Source: Bacillota bacterium (GTDB lineage: Bacteria > Bacillota_A > Clostridia > DSM-8532). Taken from it: a stretch of 6,934 nucleotides of DNA. Shown here piece by piece: positions 1 to 5,905 of this stretch. A program made the translations under genes and the position numbers. The notes under the pieces are model-generated. The model saw only the letters and a list, made by a program, of their open reading frames with translations. It was not told the DNA's origin and did no database searches. The stretch's first letter is position 1. The number at the start of each line of letters is the position of its first letter. The stretch is from the NCBI GenBank assembly GCA_023424865.1, contig JAFADM010000265.1:1-6934 (forward strand), in the 5' to 3' direction.

Positions 1-456
1 TTTGCGGTACGGGTGGACGCCCTTAAGGGCCGCCTGTACCGGACGGCCTATATGTTTCTTGGAAGTGAAGCCAAAGCACTGGATGCGGTGGATGAGGCGG
101 TTTACCAGGGCCTGAAGGCATTAGGGCACCTTCGGGAGCCCCAGTTCTTTGATACCTGGATGACCCGAATTCTCATCAATGAATGCAAGAAAGAACAACG
201 CCGCAGAAAACGTGAGCTTCCGGAGGAGTATCTTCCGGAGGGAGGGGTACAGGACTATGACTCGCTTCCCCTTAAGGAAGCTGTCAGACGGCTTCCCCAG
301 GAATACCGGGATGTGGTTGTCCTCCGGTTTTTCGGAGGCTTTACCCTATTGGAAACGGCCGGCAGCCTTGGAATTCCCCAGGGAACGGCCGCTTCACGCC
401 AACGAAGGGCGTTGGCCCTTTTAAAGCTTGAATTGTCGGAGGAGGATGAAGCATGA
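1..456 (+). CDS. ECF-type RNA polymerase sigma factor, 5'-truncated by window edge
   Basis: This is a sigma-70 family extracytoplasmic-function factor, which directs RNA polymerase to a small set of stress or envelope promoters. Numbering from the first codon in the window, region 2 is seen at about 8-68, with LYRTAYMFLG, the ALDAVDEAVY helix and FFDTWMTRILINEC, followed by a basic stretch (KKEQRRRKR). Region 4 is at about 90-147, with LPQEYRDVVVLRFF and the helix-turn-helix LGIPQGTAASRQRRAL. The frame is open from base 1. A GTG at 13 could be read as a start, but it has no Shine-Dalgarno sequence in front of it and would trim region 2, so the true start, probably some 20 residues upstream, is outside the window. 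Its stop overlaps the next start as ATGA, so the two genes are translationally coupled. Target promoters cannot be told from the window. Confidence 0.9.
   Translation, partial: FAVRVDALKGRLYRTAYMFLGSEAKALDAVDEAVYQGLKALGHLREPQFFDTWMTRILINECKKEQRRRKRELPEEYLPEGGVQDYDSLPLKEAVRRLPQEYRDVVVLRFFGGFTLLETAGSLGIPQGTAASRQRRALALLKLELSEEDEA
438..446 (+). promoter_or_regulatory. Ribosome binding site of the DUF4179 gene
   Basis: GGAGGAGGA lies 6 bases before the ATG at 453, inside the last codons of the sigma factor gene. It fixes the start of the downstream gene and fits coupled translation of the pair. Confidence 0.75.
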
Positions 457-1799
457 ACCGTTTGGACGAATACCGTAAAATTACCGCCGAGCTGGATAAT
501 CTGCCTCCCGCTCTGGATTACACCATGACACGGGCACAAGCCCGCATAAAGAAGAATAAGTTTATTAAAAGATGGGCGGCAGTACCTGCCGGAATAGGTA
601 TTTTCTTCGGAATATTTGTGATGATGGTTAATCTGTCCATGACCTTTGCCCTGGCCTGCGGGCAGATTCCCCTTCTTCGCGAGCTGACGGCGGCGGTGGC
701 TTTTTCGCCTTCGCTGGCGGCAGCGGTAAAAAACCAGTATGTGCAGCCCATTAATCAGGAGAAAATTCAGGACGGCATAAAGTTCCGGGTTGAGTATGTG
801 ATAGTGGATCAAAAGCAAATTAATTTCTTTTATACCATGACGGGGCCGGAAGACGTCACTCTGGATGTGGACTTTGAAATAGGCAGCAGGAAGGGGGAGA
901 AGCTGGAGGGTTATACTCTCCATTACGGTGATTACGGCGCTTCTTCTGACGAGTTTGGCAAGCTGACGGTGGATTTTGTTGAAGGTGATGTGCCGGAAGG
1001 GCTGTATCTGACGTGCAGGGTTTATGAGAGGCGAAACGGCTTTCCGTCAGAGGAAAAGCCCCAGTACCTGTCGGTGTTTGTTTTTGGCGTTTCCTTTGAT
1101 CCCAGTCTCACTCAGAAGGGGGAGATACTCAGGCCCAACCTTTCTTTTACTCTGGATGGGCAGACGTTTACCGTTTCATCCTTTGAAATTTATCCTACCC
1201 AAATACGGGTAGAGCTCCAGGATGACCCGAAAAATACGGCCTGGATCAAGGATGTGGAGTGTTATATTGAGGATGAAAAGGGCAACCGCTTTGAGACGGT
1301 GGGCAACGGCCTTTCCTCCACCAGCGCAGCAGACTCGCCCAAGATGACAGCCTTTTATATGGAGAGCCCCTTTTTCTATGACAGTAAGGAGCTTACCCTT
1401 CATGTTACCGGTGCAACCTGGCTGGATAAGGACAAGGAACGGGTGCGAGTGAGCCTTAAGGACAAAACCGCCGACTTTCTGCCGGAGGGGATTGTTTTTG
1501 AAAAGGCGGAGCCTGTAAACACCGGATGGGAGTTGACCTTTACCGGAGAAAAGCCCAAGGATGAGGGGGTTCCCCAAATCATCGGCCAAACCTACTACGA
1601 CCTGAACGGAAAGGATGCTTTTTTTGAGGGCTGGTCGGTGGATACCTACCTCCAGCCTGTGGGAGAGGACGGGCAAGTAATGGAGGGCTACAGTCAGAGG
1701 GTTACCCTCAAGGATTACTCCTATGATACTGTGTATTTAACCCTTTCCTATTCCCGCACCATTAAATTAGGTGAACCCCTGGCGTTGAAAATAAAATAA
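453..1799 (+). CDS. DUF4179/DUF5643 membrane protein, probable anti-sigma factor
   Basis: This 448-residue protein has a cytoplasmic N-terminus of about 40 residues ending in a basic patch (ARIKKNKFIKR). One transmembrane helix follows at about 41-64, and then a large extracytoplasmic part. The stretch after the helix, with an NQYVQPINQ segment followed by beta-rich sequence, matches the DUF4179 pattern. Residues about 229-339 (LSFTLDGQTF, FEIYPTQIRVELQDDP, IEDEKGNRF) resemble the DUF5643 domain often found at the C-terminus of these proteins. Genes of this type commonly follow ECF sigma factor genes in Bacillota and are taken to be their anti-sigma factors. Here that role is inferred from topology and from the ATGA overlap with the sigma gene. 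No zinc-binding anti-sigma motif is seen. The extracellular ligand is unknown. Confidence 0.82.
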   Translation: MNRLDEYRKITAELDNLPPALDYTMTRAQARIKKNKFIKRWAAVPAGIGIFFGIFVMMVNLSMTFALACGQIPLLRELTAAVAFSPSLAAAVKNQYVQPINQEKIQDGIKFRVEYVIVDQKQINFFYTMTGPEDVTLDVDFEIGSRKGEKLEGYTLHYGDYGASSDEFGKLTVDFVEGDVPEGLYLTCRVYERRNGFPSEEKPQYLSVFVFGVSFDPSLTQKGEILRPNLSFTLDGQTFTVSSFEIYPTQIRVELQDDPKNTAWIKDVECYIEDEKGNRFETVGNGLSSTSAADSPKMTAFYMESPFFYDSKELTLHVTGATWLDKDKERVRVSLKDKTADFLPEGIVFEKAEPVNTGWELTFTGEKPKDEGVPQIIGQTYYDLNGKDAFFEGWSVDTYLQPVGEDGQVMEGYSQRVTLKDYSYDTVYLTLSYSRTIKLGEPLALKIK

Positions 1800-1810
1800 A
1801 CTTAGAAAGC

Positions 1811-1884
1811 CATAAGAAGCCTTATGCGGGAGTGCTGCCGAGAAGAAACAGCCTGCGTTACTCTTCATTCTCCCAACTGTAACG
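1811..1884 (+). other. Candidate structured RNA segment downstream of the anti-sigma gene
   Basis: Several complementary segments cluster between the stop codon and the terminator. CATAAG/CTTATG (1811-1816 with 1821-1826) forms a tight hairpin. GGGAG (1828-1832) pairs with CTCCC (1870-1874) and encloses GCTG/CAGC (1834-1837 with 1849-1852). CGTTAC (1856-1861) pairs with GTAACG (1879-1884), which crosses the GGGAG/CTCCC stem as a possible pseudoknot or an alternative fold. I do not recognise a known riboswitch or small RNA class. It may be a 3' UTR structure, a small RNA processed from the mRNA end, or chance pairing. Confidence 0.3.
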
Positions 1885-1910
1885 GGAAGAAAAAGCAAGC
1901 ACGTATCAGG

Positions 1911-1945
1911 AGCCCCGGGTTTATTGACCCTGGGGCTTTCTTTGT
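1911..1945 (+). terminator. Intrinsic terminator of the sigma/anti-sigma unit
   Basis: The left arm AGCCCCGGGT (1911-1920) and the right arm ACCC-T-GGGGCT (1927-1937) form a 10-bp GC-rich stem with one bulged T and the 6-base loop TTATTG. The T-rich run TTCTTTGT follows. It ends transcription about 110 bases after the DUF4179 stop codon and separates this unit from the regulator gene downstream. Confidence 0.8.
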
Positions 1946-1953
1946 GCTATAGT
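1924..1953 (+). promoter_or_regulatory. Candidate sigma-A promoter for the response regulator/kinase operon
   Basis: TTGACC (1924-1929) and TATAGT (1948-1953) are 18 bases apart, and the -10 box is preceded by an extended TG (1945-1946). Each box matches the consensus at 5 of 6 positions. The start would fall near 1960, giving a leader of about 124 bases that opens with the small hairpin AGGCT-GGA-AGCCT (1960-1972). The -35 box sits in the loop and right arm of the preceding terminator. A weaker alternative is TTGGGT (1987-1992) with TATTCT (2009-2014), 16 bases apart, starting near 2021. Confidence 0.5.
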
Positions 1954-2025
1954 GTTATCAGGCTGGAAGCCTTTATTTGTATACACTTGGGTTTCTGACT
2001 TGGCCTTATATTCTATTGCGGTAGT

Positions 2026-2038
2026 GCACGATTCGGAA
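2026..2038 (+). repeat. Copy 1 of a 13-bp element shared with the ABC operon promoter
   Basis: GCACGATTCGGAA occurs here, 46 bases before the regulator start codon, and again on the other strand at 5810-5822. Its core, TTCGGAA, is a near-palindrome. Two copies of ATTGCG (2015-2020 and 2040-2045) flank it. Its place in the leader of a regulator gene suggests an operator, perhaps for autoregulation. The binding protein is not known; the YesN-like regulator encoded next to it is the first candidate. Confidence 0.5.
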
Positions 2039-2083
2039 AATTGCGCATAGGTCAATATAGATTATCAGTTCCGGGAGGCCCGT

Positions 2084-3694
2084 ATGTATAAGCTTCTTAT
2101 TGTTGACGACGAAGAAACCATTCGTGAGGGTTTGCGTGATATTGTCGACTGGAAATCCATGGGGTTTGAGGTAACAGAAACACTGGAGGACGGACGCCAG
2201 GCCATGGATTATATCGCCCGGCAGCCGGTGGATGTCATTCTGACAGACATTAAAATGACCTTTGTTTCCGGTCTTGATCTTGCAAACCATGTTAAATTAA
2301 ATTTTCCCCATATCAAGGTTGCCGTCATAAGCGGCTATCAGGAATTTGAGCTGGCCCGTCAGGCCATGAGCTGCAATGTTAAGCATTATCTTTTAAAGCC
2401 CACCCGGCTGGATGAGCTAAAGAGGGTTTTTCTTGAGCTTCGCTCCGAGCTGGATCAGGAACGGCTTGAAACAGAGCGGCTTGAAAAGAAGGATGCGGAG
2501 CATAACAGGCTAAAGTTCATGCTTCGAGAGCAGTTCTTTACGGATCTCATCATGGGCGCCATACCTGATAAGCGTGAGGTGGATCGACGGCTTAAAGCCG
2601 TGGGACTTACCCTGGACCCCTCCAATTGTAAAATCTGCGTGGTTAACCTCTACCTGTCCTACAGCGGCAATAAGCTTCCGGAGGACCTGGAGGACGACAG
2701 CGGCAGCCTTTACGAAGCCCTTCGTAAATATGCCACCTCTGTTGAAAAGAACTTTTATTGCTTCACTAATTTCGATTCCTTCCGTAATGTGAAGCTTCTT
2801 GCTGTCGCGCCCGAGGCTACAGAGGACGAAGCCCTGACTTCCCGGGTGACAGCCTTTATTGACAGGGTTGCCGAAAAGGTCAAAGCCGTTATCGGTGTTA
2901 CTGTTAATGCCCGGATGGAGCGTATTTACACCTCCATGTATGCCATGAGCGTAAGCTTCAGCCCAAAATCCGGTCCGGTGCAAGCCGGAGAGGAGAGGCT
3001 GGAGGAGGTTTTAAATCGGGGGGACTATTCCCATCTGGCCCGTCAGCAAAAGCTGCTGCTCTCCTATCTTAAATCCCAGGACAGTAAAATGGCTCAGAAT
3101 GTCTATGAAAACATGCTCAAGGAGCTGTCTCTCATGGATTTAAAGGTCATCCGCAATTGGATGCTCTCCCTTTTTGCCGCCATTTCAGAGGAATTAACCG
3201 AGTCGGGAATGAACATTACGGAGGGACTTTATGAACGGGACGAGCTTATGTCGGCACAAAGCCTGGAGCAGGCTGAAAATCTGGGTGTGAGCCTCATTCA
3301 GAAAATTGGGCGGCATGTGGAAAGCAACTGGCGGTTTTCGGAAAAGGTAGTCATTAAAAAGGCTAAAGATTACATAAATGGGAATTATTTTAAGGATATT
3401 GGTTTAGAAGAGGTTGCCGATTCGGTTTACCTAAGCTCCATTTATTTCAGCAGGCTTTTTAAAAAGCAGACTCATGAAAATTTTGTTGCTTATCTTTTGA
3501 AGGTTCGAATGAACAAGGCCATTGAGCTTTTGGACGATCCCAGGCTGAAAATCTACGAAATCAGCGGCCGGGTGGGGTATAAAAACACCAAATATTTTTA
3601 TAAGCTTTTTAAGGAATATACGGGATTTACCCCTGCCGAATACAGAGAAAAGGCCCTTAAAGGCCCTGCTCCCCGGAAAGAGAGCCTCCCATGA
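2084..3694 (+). CDS. YesN-type response regulator, REC plus AraC-family DNA-binding domain
   Basis: This 536-residue cytoplasmic regulator receives a phosphate from the kinase encoded next to it and binds DNA. The N-terminal receiver domain (about 1-120) shows the acidic pair D8/D9 in LIVDDEE, the phospho-acceptor D55 in LTDIKM, S83 in ISGYQEF and K105 in LLKP. A long middle part (about 121-420) has no motif I recognise; such a linker is usual in YesN-like proteins. The C-terminal AraC/XylS domain (about 422-527) carries two helix-turn-helix units, one around LEEVADSVYLSSIYFSRLFKK and one at IYEISGRVGYKNTKYFYKLFKEYTGF-TPAEYR. GGGAGG at 2073-2078, 5 bases upstream, supports the ATG at 2084. 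Its stop overlaps the kinase start as ATGA. By family precedent it controls a nearby sugar transporter, here probably the operon at 5906. The usual proline after DIKM is a threonine (T59). Confidence 0.93.
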   Translation: MYKLLIVDDEETIREGLRDIVDWKSMGFEVTETLEDGRQAMDYIARQPVDVILTDIKMTFVSGLDLANHVKLNFPHIKVAVISGYQEFELARQAMSCNVKHYLLKPTRLDELKRVFLELRSELDQERLETERLEKKDAEHNRLKFMLREQFFTDLIMGAIPDKREVDRRLKAVGLTLDPSNCKICVVNLYLSYSGNKLPEDLEDDSGSLYEALRKYATSVEKNFYCFTNFDSFRNVKLLAVAPEATEDEALTSRVTAFIDRVAEKVKAVIGVTVNARMERIYTSMYAMSVSFSPKSGPVQAGEERLEEVLNRGDYSHLARQQKLLLSYLKSQDSKMAQNVYENMLKELSLMDLKVIRNWMLSLFAAISEELTESGMNITEGLYERDELMSAQSLEQAENLGVSLIQKIGRHVESNWRFSEKVVIKKAKDYINGNYFKDIGLEEVADSVYLSSIYFSRLFKKQTHENFVAYLLKVRMNKAIELLDDPRLKIYEISGRVGYKNTKYFYKLFKEYTGFTPAEYREKALKGPAPRKESLP

Positions 3695-5499
3695 AAAACA
3701 ACAAGGGGGCTTTATGGCATTACATCAAGAACTACAAATTCAACAGCATTTTTATTAAGAATTTTTCTTTTATCATACTGACCACCCTTATCCCGCTTAT
3801 CATTATTGGTTTCTCCATGTACAACTATTACGGGAACAATTTGCGAAATGAAATCAAGGCTGCCAAGCTTAATGCCCTGAGCCAGGTAAAAAACGTGGTG
3901 GATAAAACCTTCATGGAGTCCGACACCTTATCCTCCTGGATGCTGTCAGATTCGGATATCCGGATTCTTTTGGCTTACGAAAATGTTAATGTGAGGGATT
4001 ACAGCACCTATCAGAAGTTCAAGGATTTATTCCGTGTGCTTGGGGTAATCCCTGCTACCAATGATTTTATTGATTCCATTTATATTTATCTACAAAACAG
4101 TGATTACGTTCTTTCTACCCGGGGTGACAGCATGACCTTTGGGGAGTTTCCCGATCAAAGCTGGCGCTCGGTTTATTATGACCGGAAGGATAAGGAAAGC
4201 TACTGGGTTATCTCCCGGCGGGTAAAAAGGGCCTTCTCAAATGAATACAACTACTACCTTTCCACCTACAGAACCATGAACCAGGCGGGGGAGGAAGGGG
4301 TAGTGGTTGTGAATATCGATATGAACAAGCTAAAAAAGATCATTGACGGCGTGGAGGTAGGAAAGGAACGGGATCTATACATTCTGGACGGTGAAGGGGT
4401 TATCCATTACAATGCCGATATGACTCTGGTAGGAAAGAATGCGGGCGAAATCAGCAGGCTTAAATCACTGGATTTGGACAAGCAGGGGAGCTTTCTCTTT
4501 GAGGATGAGGACGGGCAGGAGCAGGTGATATCCATCCATGATTCAGACTATAATTATTGGAAATATGTCTATGTTGAGCCTGTAGGACAGGCGCTGCGGG
4601 AAAGCGGGCCCTTTTACCGAATCATGGTGGTTCCCGTGCTTATGTGCCTTGTTATAGGCCTTATAGTAACCTTTTTAATATCACTGAAGGTTTTTCAGCC
4701 CATCAAGGACATGGTAAGCCTCCTTGACAATCCCGGAGAATGGAAGGGCCTTATCAATATCGGAGACGACAAGCATTTCAATGAATTCAAATATGTTGCC
4801 GGAAGTATTCTGAAATCCCTGGACAGGACGAAGCAGGCCGAGGACATTTTAGCCGAGCGTATGGAGCTTTTAAGAAAAGCCCAGGGAGTGGCCCTTCAGT
4901 CCCAGATTAATCCCCATTTCCTTTACAATACTCTGGAGACCATTAACTGGAAGGCCATGCAGCTGACTAAAAGTGAAAATGATGTGTCCAATATGATAAC
5001 CGCTCTGTCCCAGCTTCTGCGTATCAGCCTGGAAACGGAAAACAATCTGGTTTCCATTGCAACGGAGATTGAGCACGCCAAGCTTTATCTCCATATACAG
5101 AGCATGCGCTACAGGGATAAAATCCAGGTGGTGTGGGATATGGAGGAGGCTCTTTTAGACTGTAAAATAGTGAAGCTTACCTTCCAGCCGTTAATGGAAA
5201 ATGCCATTTATCATGGGATTAAGCCCAAGCTGGGAAAGGGCATTATTGCGGTTACAGGGAGAATTGAAGGGGACTGCATTCGAATTGAGATTATGGATGA
5301 CGGCGAGGGCATGACCCCGGAGGCTGTGGAAAAATTGAATCTCTCCATGCACGAAAACTATATTCAGGGAGATACCCATATTGGCATGCGCAATGTCAAT
5401 CAGCGGCTCAAGCTCTTCTTTGGGGAAGAATATGGACTTTCAGTTACCAGCAGGTATAAAAAATGCACCATGATTGGCATTATTATTCCCGTTCTTTAA
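3691..5499 (+). CDS. YesM-type sensor histidine kinase
   Basis: This 602-residue membrane kinase has transmembrane helices at about 25-47 and 311-331. They bracket an extracytoplasmic sensing region of about 260 residues that looks like a CACHE-type domain. A HAMP-like linker (KVFQPIKDMV onwards, about 332-390) follows. The His_kinase domain contains the phospho-acceptor H409 in SQINPHFLYNTLE, the hallmark of the LytS/YesM class. The ATP-binding domain has the N-box ENAIYHGI (E503, N504, H508), the G1 box DDGEGM (536-541) and the G2 region HIGMRNVNQRL (563-573). All key residues are present, so it should be active. It starts at the ATG overlapping the regulator stop (ATGA), with a weak GGAAAGAGAG site before it, so synthesis is probably coupled. 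The signal is unknown; family and transporter context suggest a carbohydrate or a sugar-loaded binding protein. Confidence 0.93.
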   Translation: MKNNKGALWHYIKNYKFNSIFIKNFSFIILTTLIPLIIIGFSMYNYYGNNLRNEIKAAKLNALSQVKNVVDKTFMESDTLSSWMLSDSDIRILLAYENVNVRDYSTYQKFKDLFRVLGVIPATNDFIDSIYIYLQNSDYVLSTRGDSMTFGEFPDQSWRSVYYDRKDKESYWVISRRVKRAFSNEYNYYLSTYRTMNQAGEEGVVVVNIDMNKLKKIIDGVEVGKERDLYILDGEGVIHYNADMTLVGKNAGEISRLKSLDLDKQGSFLFEDEDGQEQVISIHDSDYNYWKYVYVEPVGQALRESGPFYRIMVVPVLMCLVIGLIVTFLISLKVFQPIKDMVSLLDNPGEWKGLINIGDDKHFNEFKYVAGSILKSLDRTKQAEDILAERMELLRKAQGVALQSQINPHFLYNTLETINWKAMQLTKSENDVSNMITALSQLLRISLETENNLVSIATEIEHAKLYLHIQSMRYRDKIQVVWDMEEALLDCKIVKLTFQPLMENAIYHGIKPKLGKGIIAVTGRIEGDCIRIEIMDDGEGMTPEAVEKLNLSMHENYIQGDTHIGMRNVNQRLKLFFGEEYGLSVTSRYKKCTMIGIIIPVL

Positions 5500-5558
5500 T
5501 TTGTACCGTAAAAGGCGAAGGCACTTGTAATTATGAAATAACAGGATTCTTAGCTATA

Positions 5559-5595
5559 ATGTAAAAAACCGCTTTTAGTAAGCGGTTTTTTACAT
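5559..5595 (+). terminator. Long-stem intrinsic terminator after the kinase gene
   Basis: A perfect 16-bp stem (5559-5574 with 5580-5595) encloses the 5-base loop TTAGT. Its core is ACCGCTT/AAGCGGT, with flanking A6 and T6 runs that act as U-tract on either strand, so it may work in both directions. It lies 60 bases after the kinase stop and implies that the ABC transporter genes are transcribed mainly from their own promoter. Confidence 0.9.
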
Positions 5596-5773
5596 ATGAG
5601 TCTATTTTTTGACTAATGCACCATTTTTTAAACCCTTAGGAATATGTCATAGGATTATGATTCTAGAAAAAATAGACAAAAAGGCATAAAATTGAACCTG
5701 TGCTTGTGGGAAATCAATAAAAATTAGCCTAAAAACAAGTTTATAATTTATACAAAATAGCAAAAAACACGGA
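5596..5773. other. AT-rich gene-free stretch with phased A-tracts and an inverted repeat
   Basis: There is no coding potential I can support between the terminator and the promoter. From 5667 to 5767, eight runs of 3 to 6 A bases are spaced at close to multiples of 10.5 bp, the pattern of intrinsically bent DNA. The last two (5754-5757 and 5762-5767) sit where an UP element would be. GTCTATTTTTT (5600-5610) is repeated inverted at 5667-5677 as AAAAAATAGAC. This may be regulatory architecture for the transporter promoter or simply AT-rich DNA. Confidence 0.5.
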
Positions 5774-5802
5774 TTTACTGTTATAGCCAGGGGGCCTATA
5801 AT
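5774..5802 (+). promoter_or_regulatory. Sigma-A promoter of the ABC transporter operon
   Basis: TTTACT (5774-5779) and a perfect TATAAT (5797-5802) are separated by the ideal 17 bases. The predicted start is near 5809, giving a leader of about 97 bases. Upstream A-tracts resemble an UP element, and the shared 13-bp element begins at the predicted start, a position suited to control of initiation. Confidence 0.75.
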
Positions 5803-5809
5803 TATAGCA

Positions 5810-5822
5810 TTCCGAATCGTGC
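5810..5822 (-). repeat. Copy 2 of the 13-bp element, at the transporter transcription start
   Basis: TTCCGAATCGTGC on the + strand is the exact reverse complement of the element at 2026-2038. Here the core is embedded in the perfect palindrome ATTC-C-GAAT (5809-5817). It covers roughly +1 to +14 of the predicted transcript, the usual place for a repressor operator, although an alternative start or another binding mode would change that reading. A small palindrome CAAAT-TC-ATTTG follows at 5825-5836. Confidence 0.5.
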
Positions 5823-5891
5823 GTCAAATTCATTTGTCAATTACCCAATATCAAAAACCCGTGATCGTATCAGAATTAAACAAATCATAGC

Positions 5892-5896
5892 AGGAG
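5892..5896 (+). promoter_or_regulatory. Ribosome binding site that decides the permease start
   Basis: AGGAG at 5892-5896 abuts a TTG at 5897 with no spacer, so that TTG cannot be the start. The in-frame GTG at 5906 lies 9 bases after it, which is a normal distance. Confidence 0.7.
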
Positions 5897-5905
5897 TTGA
5901 GTAGA

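Noticed and set aside
13..456. GTG at 13 as the real start of the sigma factor
   Set aside because: There is no Shine-Dalgarno sequence in the 12 bases before it, the frame stays open to base 1, and sigma region 2 would be trimmed at its N-terminus.
255..923. Open frame of 222 codons on the - strand
   Set aside because: It overlaps the sigma and DUF4179 genes antisense, its translation is rich in H, R and S without domain features, and the + strand genes are clear family members.
1176..1676. Open frame of 166 codons on the - strand
   Set aside because: It lies wholly inside the DUF5643 coding region, with no ribosome binding site or recognisable motif; it is a codon-composition shadow.
2056..2061. 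TATAGA as the -10 box for the regulator gene
   Set aside because: No acceptable -35 box lies 16-18 bases upstream; the pair at 1924-1953 is far better.
2510..2983. Open frame of 157 codons on the - strand
   Set aside because: It is antisense to the middle of the response regulator gene and has no protein family features.
5531..5560. TTATGA-N18-TATAAT as a promoter after the kinase gene
   Set aside because: The -10 box runs straight into the left arm of the strong terminator, so any transcript would end at once; the -35 is poor. Chance in AT-rich DNA is more likely.
5573..5592. Possible catabolite-control (cre-like) site around TAGTAAGCGG
   Set aside because: The resemblance is partial and the sequence is explained by the terminator stem; it is also about 200 bases upstream of the transporter promoter.
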